Assembly: GCA_023382595.1 (NCBI GenBank)
Contig: JAHDWB010000006.1
Location: forward strand, 90,139-154,138
Direction of reading: 5' to 3'
DNA from: Anaerolineales bacterium
GTDB taxonomy: Bacteria; Chloroflexota; Anaerolineae; Anaerolineales; Villigracilaceae
DNA length: 64,000 nucleotides
This document shows positions 25,383 to 33,952 of the stretch, one piece after another. The translations under genes were made by a program, and so were the position numbers. The notes beneath the pieces are model-generated. The model was not told the origin of the DNA and did not search any database. It was given only the letters and a program-made list of their open reading frames with translations. The first letter of the stretch is position 1, and every line of letters begins with the position of its first letter.

Positions 25383-26393
25383 ATGAAAAAACATATTTTT
25401 TGGATGCTGCTCGCGCTTCTTTTCGCGACCCTCGGTCTGCTCCCGTCCATGCGGGCGGATGCCCGTCTCGGGCATGTTTCCCCCAACCTATCCGCCCAGG
25501 CTTTGATCGCGGAAGTGAACGCTTTGCGGGCTTCGGAGAATTTGCCAGCCCTTCAGGTCAATCAGATCCTGATGCGTACCGCGCAGAATCACGCAGATTA
25601 CATCGCCGGCACCGGCGTGCTGACCCAGTTCAGCGCGGATGGAAAACGCCCGTACCAGCGCGCGCTGGATGCGGGCTATTCGGTGGCGGGGGACATCTCG
25701 GTGGGCGGGCTGTTCGCGGAGTTGATCTATTCGGGCTCAACCATCTCTCCAGCGGATGTCGTGAGCGCGTGGAAGAGCGATGCAAGTCAGTTGCGCTCCT
25801 TGCTTTCTCCTGACCTGCGTGATGCCGGCGCTGGCATGGCGGTTGCAAATGGCATCACGTACTATGTGCTGGACCTCGGCTCGGAAGTGGACGAATCCCC
25901 GCCGACCTCCACGCCGGAAACGCCGGGGCAGTTCGTCATTTCCACAGCTGGCGCGCGCGGCACGGAGGCTGTGATCGTCATCGTCAGCACGCCGCAACCG
26001 GATGGCGAGACAGTGCATATCGTGAGGCGGGGGGATGCGTTGTGGAGCATCGCGCTGGCGTACGGCACAACTGTCGACGATTTGAAGCGCCTGAATCGCC
26101 TCGCGTCCGAGAATATCTTCGAGGGGCAAAGTCTGCAGATCCGGCAGGCTTTGACAGGCACACCGCCTCCGACCGAAACCCCGGCTGGGACCGCGACGCT
26201 TGGCATTCCCACATCCACCGCCACACTGCCCGTCACCGCCACCATCACATCCACTGCCACGCCTGAACCGGTCGCGCCTGCATCCCTTCGCAGCGGCGGG
26301 ATGGTGGTTGGCGTTATTGTCATCGTTGCGCTTTTGGCGGCAGGGGTTGGCTCGCTGCTTGGGCGAAAAAAATCAGGAAAAGCGGCGGATTAA
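25383..26393 (+). CDS. Surface protein with CAP (SCP/PR1-like) and LysM domains
   Basis: 336 residues. Signal peptide (1-26), CAP domain (about 35-165: LIAEVNALRASENLPALQVN, RTAQNHADYIAGTG, YYVLDLG), LysM module (about 205-250: VHIVRRGDALWSIALAYG, DLKRLNRLASENIFEGQSL), Thr/Pro-rich spacer, a C-terminal membrane helix (GGMVVGVIVIVALLAAGVGSLL) and a basic tail. So it is anchored at the membrane with a peptidoglycan-binding module outside. CAP domains of this YkwD type have no settled function in bacteria. Confidence 0.88.
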   Translation: MKKHIFWMLLALLFATLGLLPSMRADARLGHVSPNLSAQALIAEVNALRASENLPALQVNQILMRTAQNHADYIAGTGVLTQFSADGKRPYQRALDAGYSVAGDISVGGLFAELIYSGSTISPADVVSAWKSDASQLRSLLSPDLRDAGAGMAVANGITYYVLDLGSEVDESPPTSTPETPGQFVISTAGARGTEAVIVIVSTPQPDGETVHIVRRGDALWSIALAYGTTVDDLKRLNRLASENIFEGQSLQIRQALTGTPPPTETPAGTATLGIPTSTATLPVTATITSTATPEPVAPASLRSGGMVVGVIVIVALLAAGVGSLLGRKKSGKAAD

Positions 26394-26444
26394 CATCATG
26401 CCCTTTCCATTACATCCGAACTAACCGATTAATCTTCAGCCTGA

Positions 26445-26471
26445 TATACTTTTGTTGTGAAAATTGACACA
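26445..26471 (+). promoter_or_regulatory. focA promoter with CRP/FNR-like dyad
   Basis: A -10-like TATACT (26445-26450) is followed by TGTGAAAATTGACACA (26456-26471), which fits TGTGA-N6-ACACA, close to the CRP/FNR-family palindrome. Overlapping the expected start site, it would suit repression. Single-site match; no regulator is encoded nearby. Confidence 0.35.
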
Positions 26472-26491
26472 AACAATAGAAAGGGATAGCC

Positions 26492-27379
26492 ATGACTGAA
26501 GTACGGATCGACTCGCTGTTGCCCGCCGAAATGGCGACACGGGCGGAGTATCTCGGCGTCCGCAAGGCGGAGATGCCCGCCATAAACATGCTGATGCTTT
26601 CCATTTTAGCGGGGGCGTTCATCTCTCTGGGCGCGATCTTTGCCACGACAGTGGCAGCAGGCGGTATGTCCGTTACGGCAGCGGACGGGGCGGTGGCATA
26701 CACCACAGGTTTGCCGTATGGCGTAACGCGTTTGTTGACCGGATTGGTCTTTTGTCTCGGACTTATTCTGGTCGTCGTCGGCGGTGCGGAACTGTTCACG
26801 GGCAACAATCTGATCGTGATGGCATGGGCGAGCGGCAAGGTGACCGGGCGCGCTCTGCTCCGCAATTGGGTAATCGTTTATCTTGGAAATTTCCTAGGCT
26901 CCATCGGAACTGTCGTTTTGATGTTCTTCTCGAAACAATATACTTTCGGTTCCGATTCTGTCGGTCTTGCTGCCCTGCGGATCGGCGTTGCGAAGGTCGA
27001 GCTTGACTTTGTCCAGGCGATAGCGCTTGGCATTCTTTGCAACGCGCTTGTTTGTCTCGCCGTGTGGCTGACATACAGCGCGCGCACCACGCTGGACAAG
27101 ATCGCCTCGATCGTCTTCCCGATCACTGCCTTTGTCGCCGCTGGTTTTGAACACAGCATTGCGAACATGTACTTTATTCCATACGCCTTGTTCATCAAGA
27201 ACTTTGACCCGGCGTTCATGGAAAAGGTCGGCGGCAAGGTTGCCAATTTGGACATGCTCACATGGGATGCGTTCTTTGTCAATAACCTGATTCCTGTTAC
27301 GATTGGGAATATAATAGGCGGTGCGGTGCTGGTTGCCGCCATCTACTGGGTCGTATTCTTGAGAGCAAAGAAAGATTAA
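26492..27379 (+). CDS. focA: Formate/nitrite transporter family channel (FocA-like)
   Basis: 295 residues, six helices. Family marks: AGAFISLGAIF, the omega-loop LFTGNNLIVMAWASGKV, and GFEHSIANMYFIPYALF with the pore His. Most like FocA-type formate channels. AGAAAGGG precedes the ATG. It is followed after 12 bases by the RAM-domain gene. Placed within 3.5 kb of hydrogenase and MetF genes, which fits formate moving between C1 metabolism and the environment. Confidence 0.92.
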   Translation: MTEVRIDSLLPAEMATRAEYLGVRKAEMPAINMLMLSILAGAFISLGAIFATTVAAGGMSVTAADGAVAYTTGLPYGVTRLLTGLVFCLGLILVVVGGAELFTGNNLIVMAWASGKVTGRALLRNWVIVYLGNFLGSIGTVVLMFFSKQYTFGSDSVGLAALRIGVAKVELDFVQAIALGILCNALVCLAVWLTYSARTTLDKIASIVFPITAFVAAGFEHSIANMYFIPYALFIKNFDPAFMEKVGGKVANLDMLTWDAFFVNNLIPVTIGNIIGGAVLVAAIYWVVFLRAKKD

Positions 27380-27391
27380 AAAGGAGAAACC

Positions 27392-27622
27392 ATGAAAGCG
27401 TATATCATGATCAAAATCCGTGCCGGAGATGTCAAGGATGTTGTCAACCACCTCCGCAAAGTTGAAGATGTCGTCGAAGCGCACATGACCTTCGGTCCAT
27501 ATGATGCGGTTGCGGTGGTGGACACAGCCGACATCGCCAAGCTTGGAAAGATCACCGCGCTGGAGATCCAGCCCATCCCCGGTGTCGAACAGACACTGAC
27601 CTGCCTTGCGGTGGATGTATAA
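27392..27622 (+). CDS. Stand-alone RAM (Lrp/AsnC ligand-binding) domain protein
   Basis: 76 residues, all RAM domain: KAYIMIKIRAGDVKDVVNHLRK, VVEAHMTFGPYDAVAVVDT and GVEQTLTCLAVDV. It lacks the helix-turn-helix of Lrp/AsnC regulators. Such small effector-binding proteins form oligomers; some may sense amino acids or modulate partner proteins. Co-transcribed with focA, and followed by a strong terminator. Confidence 0.9.
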   Translation: MKAYIMIKIRAGDVKDVVNHLRKVEDVVEAHMTFGPYDAVAVVDTADIAKLGKITALEIQPIPGVEQTLTCLAVDV

Positions 27623-27644
27623 TCTCCAATTCTCCCGTTTTCTA

Positions 27645-27677
27645 AAATCGGGCTGGCTTTGTCAGCCCGATTTTTTC
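27645..27677 (+). terminator. Terminator of focA-RAM operon
   Basis: AAATCGGGCTG (27645-27655) pairs with CAGCCCGATTT (27663-27673) around a seven-base loop, and the arm runs into six Ts (27671-27676). Canonical intrinsic terminator. Confidence 0.9.
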
Positions 27678-27712
27678 TAGTAGAATAAACAAAGATTTCC
27701 TTAGTGTTTGAA

Positions 27713-27814
27713 ATGAAACGACTTGCCCCATTCGCCTTTACCCGTTTTCTTATTGTGCCCTGTTGCGCTGTATTTGTTTCCCTGCATTTTGAATGTAGCC
27801 AGCCCGCGTCGTGA
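27713..27814 (+). CDS. Possible small secreted peptide (or part of a small RNA)
   Basis: A 33-codon frame starting ATGAAACGACTTGCC and ending TGA. The peptide begins MKRLAPFAF, has a hydrophobic middle FLIVPCCAVFVSL and three Cys, like a truncated signal peptide. No ribosome site is evident. TAGAAT at 27680-27685 could be a -10 box, and a strong terminator follows eight bases after the stop, so the unit between the two terminators could instead be a non-coding RNA of about 160 bases. Confidence 0.3.
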   Translation: MKRLAPFAFTRFLIVPCCAVFVSLHFECSQPAS

Positions 27815-27821
27815 AAGAAAC

Positions 27822-27853
27822 AAAAGCGGATATCTGCCGGATATCCGCTTTTT
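27822..27853 (+). terminator. Intrinsic terminator upstream of the ABC exporter
   Basis: AAAAGCGGATATC (27822-27834) and its exact complement (27840-27852) flank TGCCG; the arm ends in a run of five Ts. Since focA-RAM already has its own terminator, this one closes a separate short transcript. Confidence 0.85.
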
Positions 27854-27876
27854 ACACCTGACATTATTTTCCTGTT

Positions 27877-29700
27877 ATGAAAAATCTTCTTCGTATCACA
27901 CCCTTTCTCAGACCGTATGTGCGGCAGATCGCCGTCACATTGGTGACCCTGCTGACCCTTACGGGACTTAATCTGATCGTTCCGCGCGTCATTCAATCCG
28001 TGATCGACGATGGACTCATACGCGGCGATACCGCCTATCTGGTGCGCGCCGCGCTTCTTCTGCTCGGACTTGGGCTTGGTTCTGCGCTTCTGAGCATGGT
28101 CAACCGTTATGTTTCAGAGTGGGTCGCCGTGCATGTCGGCTATGACCTGCGCAACCGCATGTATGACCATATCCAGTACCTGCCGTTCGAATACCATGAC
28201 CACGCCCAATCGGGGCAGTTGATCTCGCGCTGTATCGAAGACGTGCGCGCCATCGAGCGTTTCTCCGGCTCATCCATCGCGGAATTGGTGCGGTTCGTGC
28301 TGCTGACAGTCGGCATCCTTGCCGTGATGCTTTCCACGAACGTCACGCTGGCGCTGATCGCGCTCCTGCCGATGATCCCCCTGATCCTGATGACGGGCAA
28401 TTTCGGCACGCGCATCGGCAAGTTGTTCTTCGCAGTGGATGCGGCGGTGGGCGAAGTCTCCAACCGTTTGCAGGAGAATGTGACCGGCGTACAGGTCGTC
28501 CGCGCCTTTGCGCGGGAGAACTTCGAGATCAAGCGCTTTGAAGCCGCCAATATGGACGTGTTCCGCAAGTGGGTCAAGGTCATTGACGAGTGGGCGAAGA
28601 TCATGCCGACCACCAACTGGCTGACCACGCTTGGCACGATCCTGATCCTGTTCTTTGGCGGACAGATGGTGATGAGCGGCGAACTGACCGTCGGCGCGGT
28701 GGTGGCGTTCAATGCCTACATCCTGATGCTGGCGGAACCTGCCCAAGCACTGACGGGGCTTGTCAACGCGGGCGGCGAAGCGGCGGCGGGTGCCAAGAGG
28801 GTGTTCGAAGTTCTGGATGTGGAACCAGCCATAAAGTCCGGAGAAGATGCGGCGGCGTTATCCACATTGAGCGGCGAAGTTGCATTCAAGCGCGTCTCAC
28901 TGCGCTATCAGGATGAGAAGACCGAGTCGCTTTCGGATATCAACGTGCATGTGAAACAGAACCAGATCATCGCCTTGATCGGACCGACAGGCTCGGGCAA
29001 GACATCGCTGGTGAATTTGATCCCCCGCTTTTACGATGTGACCGAGGGCGCGGTGCTGGTGGATGGACACGATGTGCGCGATGTGAACCTGACATCCCTG
29101 CGAAGGCAGATCGGGATCGTGCTGCAAACGTCGCTGTTGTTCTCGGATACCATCCGCGCGAATATTGCCTATGGCAGACCCGATGCGACCGATGAAGAGA
29201 TTTTTGCCGCCGCCAAAGCGGCGCAGGCGCATGAATTCATTACGGGCTTCACGAAGGGATATGACACCATCGTGGGCGAGCGCGGCGTGACGCTCTCCGG
29301 CGGACAGCGCCAGCGTGTGGCGATCGCGCGCGCGTTGTTGATGGACCCGCGCATTTTGATCCTCGATGATTCGCTTTCGAGCGTGGATACACAGACGGAG
29401 AAGCTCATCCAGGCTGCGCTGGATACCTTGATGGAAGGTCGCACCACCTTTGTGATCGCGCACCGTATGAGCACGGTCCGCCGCGCGGATATGATCTTGG
29501 TGATGGATAAAGGCAGGATCGTCGAGCGCGGCACGCATGACGAATTGCTCGCCAAGGGCGGCTTGTATAAGGAGATCCACGACCTGCAATTGCAGCTGCG
29601 GGACACCTTTGAAGACGAAATGAAGGAAGTTGAGTTGATCATCAGCGAGAAACCGACGCATGAGAACACCATCATTTCGGGCAGGTCAAATTCAGGATAA
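27877..29700 (+). CDS. ABC exporter half-transporter A (degenerate Walker B)
   Basis: 607 residues: six-helix exporter domain (1-320), then an ATPase domain with Walker A GPTGSGKTS, signature LSGGQRQRVAIARAL, Walker B ILILDDSLSSVD and H-loop IAHRMSTV. The catalytic Glu after Walker B is Asp here. A -10-like CATTAT ends ten bases before the ATG, so the transcript may be nearly leaderless. Pairs with the next gene to form a heterodimeric type IV exporter (lipid, drug or peptide). Acidic tail after residue 575. Confidence 0.93.
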   Translation: MKNLLRITPFLRPYVRQIAVTLVTLLTLTGLNLIVPRVIQSVIDDGLIRGDTAYLVRAALLLLGLGLGSALLSMVNRYVSEWVAVHVGYDLRNRMYDHIQYLPFEYHDHAQSGQLISRCIEDVRAIERFSGSSIAELVRFVLLTVGILAVMLSTNVTLALIALLPMIPLILMTGNFGTRIGKLFFAVDAAVGEVSNRLQENVTGVQVVRAFARENFEIKRFEAANMDVFRKWVKVIDEWAKIMPTTNWLTTLGTILILFFGGQMVMSGELTVGAVVAFNAYILMLAEPAQALTGLVNAGGEAAAGAKRVFEVLDVEPAIKSGEDAAALSTLSGEVAFKRVSLRYQDEKTESLSDINVHVKQNQIIALIGPTGSGKTSLVNLIPRFYDVTEGAVLVDGHDVRDVNLTSLRRQIGIVLQTSLLFSDTIRANIAYGRPDATDEEIFAAAKAAQAHEFITGFTKGYDTIVGERGVTLSGGQRQRVAIARALLMDPRILILDDSLSSVDTQTEKLIQAALDTLMEGRTTFVIAHRMSTVRRADMILVMDKGRIVERGTHDELLAKGGLYKEIHDLQLQLRDTFEDEMKEVELIISEKPTHENTIISGRSNSG

Positions 29701-29764
29701 ATTTCGTCCGCGGGTTTCGCAGAGGTGATCAGTTGCCTCTGAGCGACCTGCGGATATAAAAACT

Positions 29765-31561
29765 ATGGCAACTAAAATCATCCCACCAACATTCATCACC
29801 CAGTCCGAAGAGCAGTTGGACAAGTTCTACGATCCCGTCGTTGCACGCGGACTTTTGCAGTTCCTGAAACCATACGCCGGACGCATGGCGTTTGCATTGG
29901 GACTGATGGTCATTGTCACCGCCGCCGCGGTTTCGGGACCGTACTTTGTCAAACTGGCAATTGACGACGGCATTGGCGCGAACGATATGACCGCCCTGCG
30001 GAATATCGCGCTCGCCTATCTGGTCGTCTCCATTATTCAATTGGGACTGAACTATTGGCGCGTGCGCATCATGGCGCGGGTCGGGCAGCATATTCTGTAT
30101 GACGTCCGTACGGTCATGTTCGACCATCTGCAAAAATTGTCGCTGAGTTTCTACAACCGTTACAGCGTAGGGCGCGTCATTACCCGCGTCATCAACGATG
30201 TGGGAACTCTGCGCGAGTTCATCACCTGGGCGGTGCTGGCGATTGTCCGCAACCTGCTCGGGATCGTCGGCACCATCATCGCAATGTTGTCGTTGAATCT
30301 CGAACTGTCCCTGCTGACCTTTGCCGTCCTGCCGATCATGGTCTGGGCAACGATCATTTTCCGCAAGGTGGCGCGCAAGAACTATCGCAAGGTGCGCGCG
30401 GCGGTCTCGTGGGCGAACTCGGTGCTGGCGGAGAACGTCAACGGCGTGCGCGTGGTGCAGGCTTTCTCCCGTCAACGGCACAACCATGAGCAATTCAAAG
30501 GCTACGTCAACCGTTATTTTCTTGAGACCAGTCTCGATGCCGCCAAGGTTGCTTCGCTGTTCACGCCGGTGATCGACATCCTCGGCGCAGTAGCGACTGC
30601 ACTGGTCGTGTACATCGGCGGGACGGCTGTGTTGGGCGAGTCTATTACGGCGGGCGTGCTCATCGCCTTCATACTGTACATTGACCGCTTCTTCGAACCC
30701 ATCCGCGACCTGAGCCGCCGTTTCGATACGCTTCAATCCACGATGGCGGGCGGCGAGCGCATTTTGGAACTGCTCAATACGCCGGTCGAGGTTCGGGATG
30801 CGGAAGATGCCCGGGAGATGCCGCCAATTACCGGCGCGGTCCGATTCGATAACGTCTCCTTTCATTATTCCGATGACCCGACCCTTGTCCTCGATCAAAT
30901 CAATTTGGATGTAAAACCCGGCGAGACGGTTGCCTTCGTCGGCGAGACGGGTGCGGGCAAGACGACCATCGTCAAACTGCTGACGCGCTTCCATGACCCA
31001 ACCGACGGCTGTGTGCTCGTGGACGGCGTTGACCTGCGGACGGTGACTCAGCAATCCCTGCGCCGGCAGATGGGCATGGTCCTGCAAGACCCGTTCCTGT
31101 TCAATGGCACGGTCAGGGAGAATATCCTGTTCGGGCGGCTGGATGCCAGCGACGATGACGTGATCGCCGCCGCGCAAGCGGTTGGCGCGCATGATTTCAT
31201 CGTGAATTTGAAGAATGGCTATGAAACATCCGTGGAGGAGGGCGGCGCGACTCTGAGCGTTGGTCAGCGGCAATTGCTCTCATTTGCGCGCGCACTGCTG
31301 GCAAATCCCCGAATTTTGATATTGGACGAAGCAACATCATCCGTTGATATGCAGACCGAGCAGATCATCCAGACGGCATTGGCGCGCTTGTTGAAAGGAC
31401 GCACATCCTTTGTCATTGCGCATCGTCTCTCCACCATCACGAATGCGGATAAGATCGTTGTGATCGAAGACGGAAATATCGCCGAGCAGGGAACACATAC
31501 TGAATTGCTGGCGAAGCAGGGTAAATACTTTGATCTGTACAAAACGGGATTTCAGGAGTGA
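29765..31561 (+). CDS. ABC exporter half-transporter B (degenerate signature motif)
   Basis: 598 residues: exporter membrane domain (about 35-330) and ATPase with Walker A GETGAGKTT, Walker B ILILDEATSSVD with the catalytic Glu intact, and H-loop IAHRLSTI. Its signature is LSVGQ rather than LSGGQ. In heterodimers such as TM287/288 the degenerate site combines the Walker B Asp of one chain with the altered signature of the other, exactly the pairing seen with the preceding gene. Separated from it by 64 bases, so co-transcribed. Confidence 0.93.
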   Translation: MATKIIPPTFITQSEEQLDKFYDPVVARGLLQFLKPYAGRMAFALGLMVIVTAAAVSGPYFVKLAIDDGIGANDMTALRNIALAYLVVSIIQLGLNYWRVRIMARVGQHILYDVRTVMFDHLQKLSLSFYNRYSVGRVITRVINDVGTLREFITWAVLAIVRNLLGIVGTIIAMLSLNLELSLLTFAVLPIMVWATIIFRKVARKNYRKVRAAVSWANSVLAENVNGVRVVQAFSRQRHNHEQFKGYVNRYFLETSLDAAKVASLFTPVIDILGAVATALVVYIGGTAVLGESITAGVLIAFILYIDRFFEPIRDLSRRFDTLQSTMAGGERILELLNTPVEVRDAEDAREMPPITGAVRFDNVSFHYSDDPTLVLDQINLDVKPGETVAFVGETGAGKTTIVKLLTRFHDPTDGCVLVDGVDLRTVTQQSLRRQMGMVLQDPFLFNGTVRENILFGRLDASDDDVIAAAQAVGAHDFIVNLKNGYETSVEEGGATLSVGQRQLLSFARALLANPRILILDEATSSVDMQTEQIIQTALARLLKGRTSFVIAHRLSTITNADKIVVIEDGNIAEQGTHTELLAKQGKYFDLYKTGFQE

Positions 31562-31570
31562 GGAGCGAGG

Positions 31571-32266
31571 ATGACTGCTGACAGTAAATACAACGAATAC
31601 CTGTACAAGATGTCCGCGCACCTGCGCAGGGGATTAGGCGAAGTGCAGAGGAAGGTCAATGACTTGTACAAGGTCGAAGAACTTGAAGATTACATTGACT
31701 CAAAAGATTCGCCCATCGAGCATATCCATGCCGCATTGGTGCCGTTGATGGCGCAGGTCAATGACTTTCATGACTATGCCCTGACCGTAACTGACAGGAT
31801 GGAACTACACCTTGACGAAGTGGATGTCCATGCTGTGATGGATGGCGTGTTGACCATCGCCGACCAGCTTGTGGAAGCCGGATCCGGCTTGAGATTGGAA
31901 GAGGATATCGCCGAGAATCTGCCGTCGGTGGAGGCGGACGCGGAGCGGCTCACACAGGCGTTGTTGAATTACATCCACAACGCCGTCAAATTCACCGAGA
32001 GCGGCACGATCACCGTCCGTGTGACGCGGGAGACGCAGAACATCCTGTTCGAAGTCAGCGACACGGGCATTGGCATCCCCGAGGAAAAGCAGGAACTGGT
32101 CTTCGAGCCGTTCGAGACCATTCTGGATGACAAAACCGACCCGCGCCTGGGGTTTGGTATCGGTCTCAAGCTCGTCGAGCACATCATTGACCTGCACGAC
32201 GGCGAGACCTGGTTCGAGAGCCGCGAAGGGGCGGGAAGTTCGTTCTTTTTCACGATCCCGTTGTAA
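31571..32266 (+). CDS. Sensor-less histidine kinase
   Basis: 231 residues. A short dimerisation helix with a possible phospho-accepting His (KMSAHLRRGLGEV), then a complete HATPase_c domain: N box NYIHNAVKFTESG, G1 DTGIGIP, F box FEPFE, G2 GFGIGLKLVEHII. No transmembrane, PAS or receiver domain, so input would come through a partner. Nine bases after the exporter B stop, suggesting co-expression with the exporter. No response regulator lies nearby. Confidence 0.87.
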   Translation: MTADSKYNEYLYKMSAHLRRGLGEVQRKVNDLYKVEELEDYIDSKDSPIEHIHAALVPLMAQVNDFHDYALTVTDRMELHLDEVDVHAVMDGVLTIADQLVEAGSGLRLEEDIAENLPSVEADAERLTQALLNYIHNAVKFTESGTITVRVTRETQNILFEVSDTGIGIPEEKQELVFEPFETILDDKTDPRLGFGIGLKLVEHIIDLHDGETWFESREGAGSSFFFTIPL

Positions 32267-32280
32267 TTCGCCCTTCTGTC

Positions 32281-32718
32281 TTAAGCGGTTTTCTGTTTGA
32301 ACAGGTCGCGTGTCAGCAGGATGCCGCCCACACCGACCGCGGCAATGGCGACCGCGTACAGCAGGATGGGGACCAGTACAAGCGCCATCAGCCAGGGCGT
32401 CGGTTCCGTCTCACCGGAAGCCAGCCCGGTGACGATTGCCAAGCCCTGCCCGCCGAACAATAGAACGACCGCGACTGCCAAGCCCCAGCCGATCAACTTG
32501 ACATGGGCGTGTTCGCGCAGCGATGCCCACAATAACAGCAGGCTGCCGAGCAAAGCGGACGGGAATAACTCCGCCGGCATGAGATAGTCGAAGCGAAAGA
32601 TACCCGCCACCATCAGCGACCCGAGCCCGAGAATAAAAGGCGCCGCCACGGGGAACCAGGTCAGTACGGTTCCCACGAGCGCCAGGATTTTCGAGTACAC
32701 GTTCTTATTGTTCTTCAT
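32281..32718 (-). CDS. Four-helix membrane protein, unknown
   Basis: 145 residues from the ATG at 32718, chosen because AAGGAG sits seven bases upstream; an earlier in-frame start would extend into the divergent promoter. Four hydrophobic segments (VGTVLTWFPVAAPFILGLGSLMV, LFPSALLGSLLLLWASL, LIGWGLAVAVVLLFGGQGLAIV, MALVLVPILLYAVAIAAVGVGGIL) and a TRDLFKQKTA tail. Not recognised. Convergent with the histidine kinase, 14 bases apart. Confidence 0.75.
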   Translation of the reverse strand: MKNNKNVYSKILALVGTVLTWFPVAAPFILGLGSLMVAGIFRFDYLMPAELFPSALLGSLLLLWASLREHAHVKLIGWGLAVAVVLLFGGQGLAIVTGLASGETEPTPWLMALVLVPILLYAVAIAAVGVGGILLTRDLFKQKTA

Positions 32719-32787
32719 GGCAGACTCCTTTTCCGATTCCATCATAGCACGCGGAGTTGCAAGTTTCAATGAAAACACCGTACTGGA

Positions 32788-32793
32788 TATAAT
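32788..32793 (+). promoter_or_regulatory. -10 box for the DUF4491 pair
   Basis: TATAAT with an upstream TG, 27 bases before the ATG at 32820. It is divergent from the four-helix membrane protein gene. Confidence 0.5.
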
Positions 32794-32819
32794 GGACGAA
32801 AATCATCATGGGAGTTCTT

Positions 32820-33239
32820 ATGGAGATCAACTTCGTTGGGCTTGCCGCCGCGCTGGCGACGTTTTTTGGGATCTGGTGGGGGCATGTATCTGTCCGTAAG
32901 ATCGAACGGGAGGTCGTGAACTTGTGGATACCAGCCACGATCGCGCTTGTATTGGGGTTGGTATTGTGGTTCGCTTCCACCCTGACCTCGAGCCTGCCTC
33001 TGTCTGCGGCGGCGGGTATCGTCGGTGTGACCTTGCTGTGGGATGCGCTTGAGATCGGCATCCGCCAGCCCAGGCGCATCAAGCGCGGAGAGACTCCTGC
33101 CAATCCGAATAACCCTCGCCATGCAAAGATCCTTGCAGATCATCCCGAAGCGACCACCGTGGACTTGCTTGAGCGCGATCCGATCGGAAGGCAATATACT
33201 CCTCAGGAGATTGCCGCGCTGAAGGAAGGTGCAAAATGA
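32820..33239 (+). CDS. DUF4491-like membrane protein A
   Basis: 139 residues from the ATG at 32820 (GGGAG at 32810-32814; an ATG at 32808 lacks a ribosome site). Three helices, with VVNLWIPATIALVLGLVLWFAS and GIVGVTLLWDALEIGIRQPRRIKRG resembling DUF4491, and then a soluble tail with NPNNPRH and a conserved-looking LLERDPIGRQYTPQEIAALKEG. Overlaps the next gene by four bases. Confidence 0.75.
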   Translation: MEINFVGLAAALATFFGIWWGHVSVRKIEREVVNLWIPATIALVLGLVLWFASTLTSSLPLSAAAGIVGVTLLWDALEIGIRQPRRIKRGETPANPNNPRHAKILADHPEATTVDLLERDPIGRQYTPQEIAALKEGAK

Positions 33240-33568
33240 ATTTCTTCGGCATCTGGATCTGTTTGATTACGTTGTTTGTGATCGGAATGGGCTTTGTGTG
33301 GGTGATCCGCGGGGAGCGATATTTCGGTTATCTGTGGTGGCCCTATGTGATCGGACTGGGCGCGGCGTGTGTAATCGGCGCGTTATTCGTCCCGAACGAT
33401 TGGGTTTCCGCTCTGCTTGGCGCAGCGGGCGCTTCGTTGATCTGGGGCGCGACCGAACTAAAAGAACAAGCCGTGCGCGGGGAATTGGGCTGGTATCCCT
33501 TCAATGGGAAGAAGATCGATCCGCCCTTTGTGGATGCGATCAAGAAGTGGAAGGCACCGAGCTTGTAG
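33236..33568 (+). CDS. DUF4491-like membrane protein B
   Basis: 110 residues. FFGIWICLITLFVIGMGFVWVIRGERYFGYLWWPYVIG and GAAGASLIWGATELKEQAVRGELGWYPFNGKK (parts quoted) follow the DUF4491 order closely. Starts at the ATGA overlap with protein A; the two are diverged paralogues likely forming a complex. Function unknown. Last gene before the low-GC island. Confidence 0.78.
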   Translation: MNFFGIWICLITLFVIGMGFVWVIRGERYFGYLWWPYVIGLGAACVIGALFVPNDWVSALLGAAGASLIWGATELKEQAVRGELGWYPFNGKKIDPPFVDAIKKWKAPSL

Positions 33569-33640
33569 TATTCCAGCCCTGACGGGTTTCCGATAGATGG
33601 GCAACTAACCCTACAGGCGATTATCGGCAGGGTTGGATGA

Positions 33641-33952
33641 ATGTCAATATGTCTGTCTGAAAAATTGACATTTACTAACTTCCTGCTTTCCCTTGATGAC
33701 TACACTTTATCTGTAGTTCAAGAATTTGCATCAGAAGGCGTAACATCTGTTGCAGGAACAATTGATGAGAAATTCCTAGGGAAGATTGCCGGTTATTTAA
33801 GTTTCGCTATTGGAATAGCACAAGATCACAATACCGGAATGGTTGATAAGTTCGCGGATAGCGCTGCCTTTGTGATTTATAATGGCAAAGGTAATGTTTT
33901 GGTAACGTCTCAAACCTACATAAATAATGGGCGAGAAACAGTGGAGGGATGA
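33641..33952 (+). CDS. Hypothetical protein, possible toxin-tip remnant
   Basis: 103 residues, not recognised. SEGVTSVAGTIDEKFLGKIAGYLSFAIGIAQD looks like a glycine-zipper or helical segment; the C-terminal part VIYNGKGNVLVTSQTYINNG is beta-like. The base composition shifts to A+T-rich here, marking the left edge of the island. Coupled by ATGA to the next small frame. Confidence 0.5.
   Translation: MSICLSEKLTFTNFLLSLDDYTLSVVQEFASEGVTSVAGTIDEKFLGKIAGYLSFAIGIAQDHNTGMVDKFADSAAFVIYNGKGNVLVTSQTYINNGRETVEG

Noticed and set aside
29729..31273. 514-codon minus-strand frame
   Set aside because: Antisense to ABC exporter B; composition is that of a shadow frame.
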